Assembly (NCBI RefSeq): GCF_019634845.1 | Contig: NZ_JAHCAQ010000010.1 | Location: 80,447 to 144,446, forward strand | Direction of reading: 5' to 3' | Length of the DNA stretch: 64,000 nucleotides | Origin: Dokdonella sp. | Lineage (GTDB): Bacteria > Pseudomonadota > Gammaproteobacteria > Xanthomonadales > Rhodanobacteraceae | Shown here: positions 28,319-35,663 of the stretch, one piece after another | Numbering within the stretch: the first letter of the stretch is position 1 | Layout of the letters: each line of letters begins with the position of its first letter | Made by a program: the position numbers and the translations under genes | Notes under the pieces: model-generated | Databases searched by the model: none | Seen by the model: the letters and a program-made list of their open reading frames with translations, nothing else | Told to the model about the DNA's origin: nothing

Positions 28319-29029
28319 TCACTTCTTGTCAGGCGCCGGCGGCGCCGGTTCCTTGCGATTGCGTTCGGCTTCCTCGCGCATCTGGCGCCGCCGCTCCTCG
28401 ATGCGTTTGGCCAGATCGTCGGTACCCGCCTCGCCGCCCTTGGTCTGCGGCATGCTAAGCGGAGCGCGTGGCGGCGCCGCCCTGGGCCCACCTGCCGGTC
28501 CGGCCGGTGCGCCACCGGCGGTTTCGAGCTCGACCTCGGTGGTTTCGGCCGCGGCGCTGCGGAACACCGCCACCCGCGGCTTGAGCTCGACCAGCGTCCA
28601 TGCCGCCTGGTCGCCTTCCAGCGGCATTCCGACCTTGAGACTGATCGGCTGGTTCCGCGTCCGGTCGAGCAACATGGCCACGCGCACGTGGTTGATCTCG
28701 TCGATGATCACGCCGGTCAGCTGCACGTTCAGCGGATTGACCGGCGGCGCGCCGGCGTCGGCGTCGGCCAGGGCGTCGATCGGCGACGGCTGGCGATCCT
28801 CGTTGAACAGCGGGTGTGCGTCGATCGCCGTGTAGGTGCCGGGCGCCGGCATTTGCGGCGTGTGCTGGTCGATCGTGGGCAGCGCGTGCGCATCCTCGCC
28901 GTCGCGCGGCTGCGTATCCCAGCGGTAACCACGGCCGAAGCCGGCGTACTGCACCACGAGCAGCAGCAACAGCACGCCACAGGTCGCGGCGAGGATCCGG
29001 GTAGTCAGGCGGGCGGCGCGCACGTTCAT
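28319..29029 (-). CDS. xpsN: type II secretion protein N (GspC-like inner-membrane linker)
   Basis: A 236-residue bitopic protein: a short cytosolic start, one membrane helix (about 10-28) and a periplasmic part. That part has a homology-region-like segment NPLNVQLTGVIIDEINHVRVAMLLDRTRNQPISLKVG (about 98-135), as in GspC/XpsN proteins linking the inner-membrane platform to the secretin. The C-terminus is Pro/Ala-rich and then charged (KRIEERRRQMREEAERNRKEP). It overlaps gspM by 4 nt and precedes gspD, which is the XpsN position in Xanthomonas. The assignment rests mainly on topology and order. Confidence 0.82.
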   Translation of the reverse strand: MNVRAARLTTRILAATCGVLLLLLVVQYAGFGRGYRWDTQPRDGEDAHALPTIDQHTPQMPAPGTYTAIDAHPLFNEDRQPSPIDALADADAGAPPVNPLNVQLTGVIIDEINHVRVAMLLDRTRNQPISLKVGMPLEGDQAAWTLVELKPRVAVFRSAAAETTEVELETAGGAPAGPAGGPRAAPPRAPLSMPQTKGGEAGTDDLAKRIEERRRQMREEAERNRKEPAPPAPDKK

Positions 29030-29634
29030 TTGGTCTTGCCCGGCTGGCGCAGGTAGCCCGAAAGGTTGAAACGCACGTCGAGCGGAATCGTCGCCACCTT
29101 GGCGCCGGGCGGCCGGTAGGTCTGCTGCTTGTAGATCATCACCTGGTCGACGAACAGATACGGCTTGCCGCTCTCCAGGTCCTGCAGGATCGCCGCCAAC
29201 GGTTCCAGGTCGCACTTGAGCCGCGCCTGCACCGTGACCCGCAGGTACACCTCATCCTGCGTCCCCGCGTAGCTCTGCGTGCCGTTGTTCTGGCAGCGTG
29301 CATCGTTCTTCACATGATCGGTCATCGCCTGCTTGAGGCGCTGGATCAAGGCCGCTTCGGCGGCATTGCGATCGACCTCGGCCATGAAGGCGGGGTTGCC
29401 CTGTTCATAGGCTTTGACCTCGCCCAGGCGATGCTCGATGTCAGGTTGCTGCTCGATGATGCGGCTGTACTTGAGCTGTTGGTCGCGCAGATCCTGCATG
29501 TCGCTCGCGAACTGCAGCTGTGGCGCCACGAACCACCAGTGCACGCCGACCAGATAGACCAGCAACAGCACGATGAGCAGCAGCACCACGGCCAGCAGGC
29601 GACCGTCCTTGGGCTGGAACCTACTTGCCGCCAT
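29026..29634 (-). CDS. gspM: type II secretion protein M
   Basis: A 202-residue bitopic inner-membrane protein. A single helix at about 13-35 (LLAVVLLLIVLLLVYLVGVHWWFVAP) is followed by a coiled-coil-prone stretch (DLRDQQLKYSRIIEQQPDIEHRL). A ferredoxin-like periplasmic domain follows, with two cysteines that may pair. GspM works with GspL in the assembly platform. I use the ATG at 29634; the frame continues far upstream but only as a shadow of gspL. It lies entirely between gspL and the GspC-like gene and overlaps the latter by 4 nt. Confidence 0.85.
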   Translation of the reverse strand: MAASRFQPKDGRLLAVVLLLIVLLLVYLVGVHWWFVAPQLQFASDMQDLRDQQLKYSRIIEQQPDIEHRLGEVKAYEQGNPAFMAEVDRNAAEAALIQRLKQAMTDHVKNDARCQNNGTQSYAGTQDEVYLRVTVQARLKCDLEPLAAILQDLESGKPYLFVDQVMIYKQQTYRPPGAKVATIPLDVRFNLSGYLRQPGKTK

Positions 29635-30905
29635 GGCTGGCCTCCTTGCTGCCGGCGGGTGCCAGCGCGGCCGGCTGCCGGCCGGCGCGCCTGCCGCCGA
29701 CGCGGTCGGCCTGGCGCCGCGCCGGCCGGCGTCGCTGCGGCCGGCGCCGCGGGGGCGGTCGCGGCAGCGCCCGTCGTGGGTTGCGGATTGCACTCCTTCA
29801 ACTCGGCGTTGATCTGGAACCGCTCCTTGCCCGTGCGCGGGTCGGGTTGCACCTGGCCCTGGAATCCCGGATTGCCCAGGCAGGGCGACGCAGCGAGCAG
29901 CGCAATGAGCTTGGCCGCCTCGGTGGCCTGGCCCTGCAACTGCACCTGGTTGTTCTCGATCTGCAGGCGTTCCAGATAGGTGTCGAGCGGCACGCGCTCG
30001 GTGATGTCATTGATGAGCGCCACGATGGTCGGACCGGTGCGCTTGCGGTCGACCAGGAAGTTGGCGCCGGAAATCGAATCGGTCAGCGTCTGCCTGAGCG
30101 CAGCGACCTGCTTGGCCTGCTTGGCCGCGGCATCGACCTCGACGCGCATCGCGTCGAGCGCGGCTGCGCGGTTGGCCAGCGACTCGTCCATGTTGAACAC
30201 GAGCAGCAACAGCGCCGCAGCGGCCAGGCCGATGTTGAGCGGCAGGCGCCAGTCGCGCCGCCGCGCGCGCCGTTCGGCCGGCAGCAGGTTGACGTGCCGG
30301 CGCGCGGCACCGGCCGCCCCCGTCCACGCGTCCACGCCATCGAGCTGCGCCACCACACCCGGCAGCGCCGCCAGTTCGGCGTCCAGTTGCGCACGCGGCA
30401 TCAGCACCAGTTCGACGCGCACGTTGCGGCCGGCGGCATCCTCGCCCAGCACGCGGCTGTCGAAATAGACCTGATCGGCCTTGAATGGCGTCTGCCGATC
30501 CATCTCGAAGCCGAGCACCTGCGACAGGTTGTCGGCGGCAGCCAGCGGCAGGTTGAGGACGCGCGTCAGCGCACGCTCGCCGGGGATGCACAGGACCGTG
30601 CGCAGGTTGGGATCCTCGATGCGCTCGCGCAACTCGCGGAACTGCGCCGCCTGCGCTTCGACCGGCTCGCCGCGCCCGATGCGGCCGTACTCTTCGATCT
30701 GCTCGCCGCGCTCGCGCCATACCACCAGCGCCTCCGGCTGCAGAGCGACCAGCAGCGATTCCGAGCGCTCGCCAATCAGCGTCTGCCAGCGTGGTGGCAG
30801 GCACGCCAACAGCTCACGCCCCCACCACGCGAAGAAACGTGGCAGCGGCGTCTTGGCCAGGCGCGCGCGGGCGCGCGCGATCAGTCGGTCGACAGTCGGA
30901 TTCAC
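29346..30905 (-). CDS. gspL: type II secretion protein L, with odd overlong C-terminus
   Basis: GspL anchors the GspE ATPase to the platform. Residues about 1-230 form the cytosolic actin-like part (ESLLVALQPEALVVW..., CIPGERALTRVLNLPLAAADNLSQVLGFEMDRQTPF, FDSRVLG). Next come a membrane helix (about 225-242) and a PilN-like periplasmic domain (about 245-372). After residue 400 the frame turns into Arg/Trp/Cys/Ser-rich sequence that is the shadow of gspM and ends 289 bases inside it. In the third frame a TAG at 29623-29621 sits right on the gspM start, which would be the normal gene end. A single-base indel between about 29690 and 29760 would restore it. The true protein is probably about 400-430 residues. 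Confidence 0.8.
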   Translation of the reverse strand: MNPTVDRLIARARARLAKTPLPRFFAWWGRELLACLPPRWQTLIGERSESLLVALQPEALVVWRERGEQIEEYGRIGRGEPVEAQAAQFRELRERIEDPNLRTVLCIPGERALTRVLNLPLAAADNLSQVLGFEMDRQTPFKADQVYFDSRVLGEDAAGRNVRVELVLMPRAQLDAELAALPGVVAQLDGVDAWTGAAGAARRHVNLLPAERRARRRDWRLPLNIGLAAAALLLLVFNMDESLANRAAALDAMRVEVDAAAKQAKQVAALRQTLTDSISGANFLVDRKRTGPTIVALINDITERVPLDTYLERLQIENNQVQLQGQATEAAKLIALLAASPCLGNPGFQGQVQPDPRTGKERFQINAELKECNPQPTTGAAATAPAAPAAATPAGAAPGRPRRRQARRPAAGRAGTRRQQGGQPWRQVGSSPRTVACWPWCCCSSCCCWSIWSACTGGSWRHSCSSRATCRICATNSSSTAASSSSNLTSSIAWARSKPMNRATPPSWPRSIAMPPKRP

Positions 30906-30910
30906 GGCTT

Positions 30911-31831
30911 TCAGGAAGTTTCCCCGTCACGCCAGCGCAGGATCACGAACGGCCGGCCGGCCGCGTTGACCCCACCCATGCGGATGGTGGCATCCAAGGT
31001 CGTGCTGGCCCCATTGGGGAGCGTCGCACGGGACTGGACACTATACGTGACGCCCCCGCCGCCCGCCACGGCGCCGATCGAAACCCCGCACAGCGGCTCG
31101 CCGGGCGGCGGCGTGTCGCCCGGCTGGATGGCCTGGCGCTGCGCAATGATTTGCCGGGCGCAGTCGGCGGTCATGTCTGGCAGGGCCTCGAGCGCTTCGA
31201 GCGGGGCGTACTGGGCATTGGGCGTACCTTGCGCGCTGAACACGGTCAGAGCGGGTTCGACCTGGGTGAACAGCTCGTAGTTCATCCCCAGCACCTGTTG
31301 CAGCTCGGAGACGGTCGTGAATGGCGCATTGGCGGGCCCATAGGACAAGCCGGCCGCCTTGTAGTCGCCCTCCTCGGCGCCGTCGAGCGAGGTTTCGTCG
31401 TCGCCGTCCACCCAGTCGCGGATCGCGGCCGCCAGCGCCTCGGCTTTTTCCTCGGTCACCCCGCGCGCCATGAACAGGTTCTTGAGGGTGGCCGGATCGG
31501 CGCTGTTGAGGTTGATCTTGCCCGAATCGTCGGTGATGCGGACCTCGACGTCGGCATTGCCGAAGCCGAAACTGTAGGGCCGCCCGTCGCCGACCCAGCG
31601 CAACAGCGGATCGGCCTTGCGCAATTCGTACACGGCGAGATTGAGGCCAGCCTCGGCTGCGTAGCGCGCCTGGGTGGTATCGAACATGTGCCGCGCCTGC
31701 AGGTTCTCGGTGCGGGCGATCAACGAGAAACTGCCGAGCAGGATCGTCAGCATGGCCACGACCCACAGCACGAGCACGAAGGCCAGACCGCGCTGACGGG
31801 ACCGCACACCGTGGGCGAACGCGCGCTTCAT
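30911..31831 (-). CDS. gspK: type II secretion minor pseudopilin K
   Basis: GspK caps the pseudopilus tip with GspI and GspJ. The protein has 306 residues with a prepilin-like start (RSRQRG followed by LAFVLVLWVVAMLTILLGSFSLIARTE). It lacks Glu+5, as GspK proteins do. The large periplasmic domain contains DDSGKINLNSADPATLKNLF (about 100-119) and WVDGDDETSLDGAEEGDYKAA, both typical of the family. The ATG at 31831 overlaps the gspJ stop by 4 nt. It precedes gspL by 5 nt. Confidence 0.93.
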   Translation of the reverse strand: MKRAFAHGVRSRQRGLAFVLVLWVVAMLTILLGSFSLIARTENLQARHMFDTTQARYAAEAGLNLAVYELRKADPLLRWVGDGRPYSFGFGNADVEVRITDDSGKINLNSADPATLKNLFMARGVTEEKAEALAAAIRDWVDGDDETSLDGAEEGDYKAAGLSYGPANAPFTTVSELQQVLGMNYELFTQVEPALTVFSAQGTPNAQYAPLEALEALPDMTADCARQIIAQRQAIQPGDTPPPGEPLCGVSIGAVAGGGGVTYSVQSRATLPNGASTTLDATIRMGGVNAAGRPFVILRWRDGETS

Positions 31832-32583
31832 TCCTTCCTCGCATTGGGTTGGGCGCGTGGATTGGGGCGTGGTCGCTGCGGCCCTCCATCCAGCTGCATG
31901 CCAGGCATGTTGCGCGTCCCGAACGGCATCTGCTGGCGCACCGCACCCGCATCGAGCATGAGCGGGATCTCCATGTCCGGGAACTCGACCTGCGCCTCGG
32001 GCAGCATGCGCAGGCTGATGCGCACCATCACCGGCGTCACCGCCGCGTCGTCCCACTGGTCGGACCAGTCGGTGAGTTCGCCATTCTCGTCGATGCGGCG
32101 GAACTCGAAGCGGCCATCGGCGATCTGGTCGAGCAGAACCGCGGGCTCGATGTCGCCGCCCTGCAGGCTCTCGTCGTAGCCATTGAGCATCTGCGCGGTG
32201 AACACGAGCTGCCGGCCGCCACGGCGGTTGCCGATCAGGCTCAACGTCTGCACGTAAGGCCCGCCCTTGGACAGATAACCCGGCATCGGCGCCACGAAGC
32301 GCATGAAATCGCGCTTGCCGTCGAAGACGAAATTGGCGCCGGTATTGTCGTCGCGACCAAACGCCAGCGGCAGGATGCGGCTGATCTGCCGCCGCACGAA
32401 TTCCTGCGCCACGCGCACGCGACTGGTGCGGTCAATGGCCAATTCGCCCGAATGCATCGCGTGCACGGCCGTGCGCACGGCGCCGACCGTACCCGCCAGC
32501 AACAGGGCCAGCAACAGCAGGGCCAGCATCACCTCGAGCAGGGTGAAACCGGTTGCCGCAGGTCGCATCGGCCGCTGGTTCAT
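31828..32583 (-). CDS. gspJ: type II secretion minor pseudopilin J
   Basis: The protein has 251 residues. The prepilin motif is AATG|FTLLEVMLALLLLALLL with cleavage after Gly12 and Glu at +5, followed by the hydrophobic N-terminal helix. Later segments AQEFVRRQISRILPLAF and SLIGNRRGGRQLVFTA fit GspJ. The C-terminus is extended and rich in Pro, Arg and Met/Gln. It overlaps gspI and gspK by 4 nt each (ATGA), so the I-J-K tip complex is translationally coupled. Confidence 0.92.
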   Translation of the reverse strand: MNQRPMRPAATGFTLLEVMLALLLLALLLAGTVGAVRTAVHAMHSGELAIDRTSRVRVAQEFVRRQISRILPLAFGRDDNTGANFVFDGKRDFMRFVAPMPGYLSKGGPYVQTLSLIGNRRGGRQLVFTAQMLNGYDESLQGGDIEPAVLLDQIADGRFEFRRIDENGELTDWSDQWDDAAVTPVMVRISLRMLPEAQVEFPDMEIPLMLDAGAVRQQMPFGTRNMPGMQLDGGPQRPRPNPRAQPNARKE

Positions 32584-33170
32584 CGCGGTCTCCGGCGCAT
32601 CGGGTCAGCCATGTTGAGGCCGACGCCCGGCATGCCATTGGCGGCCTGCTCGGGGTTGACCGCGCGCAGGGTGCTGAAGTGCGCGCTGCGCGGCGTGCCG
32701 CCATGGCGTCCGCCCCAGGACACGACGAGGTCGACCTCATACAGGTCGAACGGCGCGTCCTGCGGCCCGCCCATGCCATTGGCCATCGCCTGCGCCGCTG
32801 CATTGCGCGACTGGTTCTGCGCCTGCGCCAACTGCTGCGCATTGGCCGCCACCAGTTGCGGCGGCGGCTCGACGGCCGCCGCATCGATCTTGTGGATATC
32901 CAGGTCCCAGTTGTAGGTGTCATCGAAGCGACCGCTGGTATGGCCCTCTTCCACCGGAATGCCGACGCCCACGATGTCGAGCCTGCTCTGCGCCCACAAC
33001 GCAGCCATCGTGTAGTCCGCCGACATGCGCGTGTTGCGCATCGCCGCGGTGAGCACCGACATCAGCACGCCGATGGCGATCGCGAACACGAGAAATGCCG
33101 CGACCATCTCGATCAGGCTGAAGCCGCGCATCGAGCGACGGCGGGCGAAGGCTGGCGAAGATTGTTTCAT
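32580..33170 (-). CDS. gspI: type II secretion minor pseudopilin I
   Basis: The protein has 196 residues. The prepilin motif SMRG|FSLIEMVAAFLVFAIAIGVLMSVL has its cleavage after Gly16. The first residues after the helix, RNTRMSADYTMAALWAQSRLDIVGVGIPVEEG, are GspI-like. The middle contains a Gln/Ala-rich stretch (AQQLAQAQNQSRNAAAQAMANGMGG, split here by helix) that is longer than in typical GspI. It follows gspH by 43 nt and overlaps gspJ by 4 nt. Confidence 0.9.
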   Translation of the reverse strand: MKQSSPAFARRRSMRGFSLIEMVAAFLVFAIAIGVLMSVLTAAMRNTRMSADYTMAALWAQSRLDIVGVGIPVEEGHTSGRFDDTYNWDLDIHKIDAAAVEPPPQLVAANAQQLAQAQNQSRNAAAQAMANGMGGPQDAPFDLYEVDLVVSWGGRHGGTPRSAHFSTLRAVNPEQAANGMPGVGLNMADPMRRRPR

Positions 33171-33213
33171 GGACGGATGGACAGCGCGGCCGGCGGCGAG
33201 TTCGCCGCCGCGC

Positions 33214-33771
33214 CTACTCGCCGCGTTCGTTGAGCTCGATGTCGCCGGTCAACCAGGCGACGTTGATGCGCCACTCGCGCTGGCCTTGCAGCACCGCGAT
33301 GTGGCCGCCAGTGGAACTGCCGTCGGGAAAGAAGCGGATGCCGCCGCTGTTGGCACCGGTCTGCTCGATTTCGGCCGTGGTCAGGCGCAGGTTCATGCCC
33401 TCGGGCAGCTTGACCGCAGCCTTGCCCGGCGCGGCGTAGGAGTTGTCGTCGAGGTCGAGCACGAGCGCCTGCGACTTGCCCTTGACGATCGCCTGGCCGC
33501 GCGTGTAGCGCAACGCCGCCACCAGATCGCGGCTCGCGGCGCGGATCTTGGCCGCGCGCAGGCTCTTGGAAAACGATACCGACACGATCGTCATCGCGAT
33601 CGCGATGAGCAGGATCACCGCCATCAGCTCGATGAGGGTGAAGCCCCGCGCGCTGCGCGCAGCCAGCCGTGATGGGCGATGGGTGATGGGCGATTCGAAA
33701 GCACCGCGACGCGACAGAGCCGTCTGCTCCGCCGAGTCGCGCATCACGAATGACCCACCACCACTTCTCAT
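33214..33771 (-). CDS. gspH: type II secretion minor pseudopilin H with extended leader
   Basis: The protein has 185 residues. The prepilin motif ARSARG|FTLIELMAVILLIAIAM has its cleavage after Gly43, so the leader is far longer than the usual 6-15 residues. The ATG at 33771 overlaps the gspG stop as ATGA, which supports this start. Residues about 7-36 are encoded by a dispersed intergenic-type repeat (see 33664-33762). The mature part RAASRDLVAALRYTRGQAIVKGKSQALVLDLDD and GGIRFFPDGSSTGGHIAV is typical GspH. PilD-type peptidases tolerate long leaders in some prepilins, so processing may be unaffected. Confidence 0.9.
   Translation of the reverse strand: MRSGGGSFVMRDSAEQTALSRRGAFESPITHRPSRLAARSARGFTLIELMAVILLIAIAMTIVSVSFSKSLRAAKIRAASRDLVAALRYTRGQAIVKGKSQALVLDLDDNSYAAPGKAAVKLPEGMNLRLTTAEIEQTGANSGGIRFFPDGSSTGGHIAVLQGQREWRINVAWLTGDIELNERGE
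33664..33762. repeat. dispersed repeat copy inside the gspH leader
   Basis: This copy combines a TGGGCGATGGGTGATGGGCG run (about 33672-33692) at one end with ATCACGAATGA (33743-33753) at the other. The same ATCACGAATGA and GGTGAT-type words occur in the inverted-repeat element at 38194-38307. It is read in frame as part of the GspH leader, giving SPITHRPS. Confidence 0.6.
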
Positions 33772-34199
33772 TGCCAGTTGCCGTAGTCGGCGTTGACGCC
33801 GTCGCCACCGGCCTGGCCATCCTTGCCAAGGAAGGTGATGTCGAAATCACCGTGTTCGCCGGGCGCCTTGTACTGGAAGGCATGGCCAAACGGATCCTTC
33901 AGATCCGACTCCTTCGCATACGGCCCCTGCCAGTTGCGCGCATTGCCGGGCTTGGTGATGAGATCCTCCAGACGCGCGGGCGGCGAGCCGTTGTCGAGCG
34001 CATAGGCATCGATATCGCCGGCGAGGCGACCGACCGCAGCCTTGCCGGCGCCCCACTTGCCCTTGTCGACGTTCTTGCCGACCTGCTGCACGACGATGCC
34101 GGCGACGATGCCAATCAGCACGATCACCGCCAGCATTTCGATGAGACTGAAGCCGGCCGCGCGCGGCCGACGACGGATGTTGCCTGGGGACTTGTTCAT
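33768..34199 (-). CDS. gspG: type II secretion major pseudopilin G
   Basis: GspG builds the pseudopilus that pushes substrates through the secretin. The protein has 143 residues. The prepilin motif is RAAG|FSLIEMLAVIVLIGIVAGIV, with cleavage after Gly16. The C-terminal part has the calcium-loop style seen in GspG, DPFGHAFQYKAPGEHGDFDITFLGKDGQAGGDGVNADYGNW. I place the start at the ATG at 34199 with AGAGGA upstream. It follows gspF by 125 nt and overlaps gspH by 4 nt. Confidence 0.95.
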   Translation of the reverse strand: MNKSPGNIRRRPRAAGFSLIEMLAVIVLIGIVAGIVVQQVGKNVDKGKWGAGKAAVGRLAGDIDAYALDNGSPPARLEDLITKPGNARNWQGPYAKESDLKDPFGHAFQYKAPGEHGDFDITFLGKDGQAGGDGVNADYGNWQ

Positions 34200-34324
34200 G
34201 CTCGATCGCTTCCTCTGGTCCTGGTGGTTCCACTGCACGCTTGCCGCACCACGCGACAAGCCCTCGTCTGTTGCCGCTTCACGCGCGGTGGCGCGCGGCA
34301 GCCATCGCGCGGCCCGGCCGCCCA

Positions 34325-35542
34325 TCACTTCACCGCACCGGCGATGTCCATGATCGGCAGCACGATCGCCAGCATGATCATCGCCACGATCACGGTCATC
34401 GCGATCGTCATCGCCGGCACCAGCGCCGCCAGCAGGCGGTCGAGGGTGTTCTTGACCTCGACATCGAACGTGTCGGCGACCTTGAGCAGCATGCTGTCGA
34501 GTTCGCCCGACTCCTCGCCCACGCTGATCATCTGGATCGCGAGCTTGGGGAAACGCTTGGATTGTGCCAGCGCATGGCCGAGTGCGCCGCCGGTCTTGAC
34601 CTCCTCGGTCGCCGCCTCCACCGCCTGCGCCAGCACCGTGTTGGTCATCACGTTGCGCGCCACGGTGAGGCCGCTCAGCAGCGGCACGCCGTTCCTGACC
34701 AGCACGCCCAGCGTGCGGGCGATGCGCGCGGTCTCGATCTTGCGCACGATGTCACCCACCACACGCATGCGCAGCAGGCGCTCGTCGATGCGCAGCCGCG
34801 CTGGCGGGTCGGCCATCTGGCGGCGCAGCCACGCCACCGCGAACACGATGCCGAGCACGATCAGCCACCAGAACCCCTGCAGCACCGAGCCGATGCCAAG
34901 GACGACCTTGGTGATGAGCGGCATCTCGATGTTCATGTCGGCGAACATCGGCGCGAACTGCGGCACCACGTAAACCAGCAGCACCATCAGCGACACCAGC
35001 ACCATGCCGACGAGGAATGCCGGGTAGATCATCGCGTTGATCACGCTCGACTTGAGCTGGGCGCTGCGCTCGAGATAGTCGGCCAGCCGCGCCAGCGTGT
35101 CGTCGAGCGAGCCACCGGCTTCACCGGCACGCACCATGTTGACGTACAGGCGCGAGAACGTGCCCTGCTCGGCCTCCAGCGCGTCCGACAACGGCGTGCC
35201 GCCACGCACCGCGTCGCGGATGCGCTCGAGCATGCGCCTGGCCTTCTCGGTTTCGGGCAGGTCGAGCAGGATCTGCAGGGCGCGATCGAGTGGCTGGCCG
35301 GCGCCGAGCAGGGTGGCGAGCTGCTGGGTGAACTGCACGATCTGCGCCTGACGCAGCGTGGCGCGCTTGAACAGCGCCGCGAACAGGCTGGCCGAGTCGC
35401 CGCCGTCGGCCTCGCGCACTTCGAGCGGAATGTTGCCCGCATCCTGCAGCTTGCCGATCACCTCGTCGCGATTGCCGAGGTCGAACTGGCCTTCGAGCAC
35501 CTCACCGCTGGCAGTGACCGCCTTGTAGTAGAAGATCGTCAT
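34325..35542 (-). CDS. gspF: type II secretion platform protein F
   Basis: GspF is the polytopic core of the inner-membrane platform. The protein has 405 residues with two similar cytosolic domains. The first reads QIVQFTQQLATLLGAGQPLDRALQIL...VNMVRAGEAGGSLDDTL and the second RIARTLGVLVRNGVPLLSGL...MISVGEESGELDSML. Three membrane regions lie near 172-200, 220-245 and 380-400. The start MTIFYYKAVTASGEVLEG is typical. It lies 121 nt after gspE. Confidence 0.95.
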   Translation of the reverse strand: MTIFYYKAVTASGEVLEGQFDLGNRDEVIGKLQDAGNIPLEVREADGGDSASLFAALFKRATLRQAQIVQFTQQLATLLGAGQPLDRALQILLDLPETEKARRMLERIRDAVRGGTPLSDALEAEQGTFSRLYVNMVRAGEAGGSLDDTLARLADYLERSAQLKSSVINAMIYPAFLVGMVLVSLMVLLVYVVPQFAPMFADMNIEMPLITKVVLGIGSVLQGFWWLIVLGIVFAVAWLRRQMADPPARLRIDERLLRMRVVGDIVRKIETARIARTLGVLVRNGVPLLSGLTVARNVMTNTVLAQAVEAATEEVKTGGALGHALAQSKRFPKLAIQMISVGEESGELDSMLLKVADTFDVEVKNTLDRLLAALVPAMTIAMTVIVAMIMLAIVLPIMDIAGAVK

Positions 35543-35663
35543 GGGTGCAGGCCACCGACGATGCGCAAGCGGGTGCGGCGCGCGGGCGGCCGGGTCGGCC
35601 ACCACGCCGCCATCGTCCGGCCGACAGCGACTGCCTCAGGTTGGCGCCATTGCAGGCTCATCA

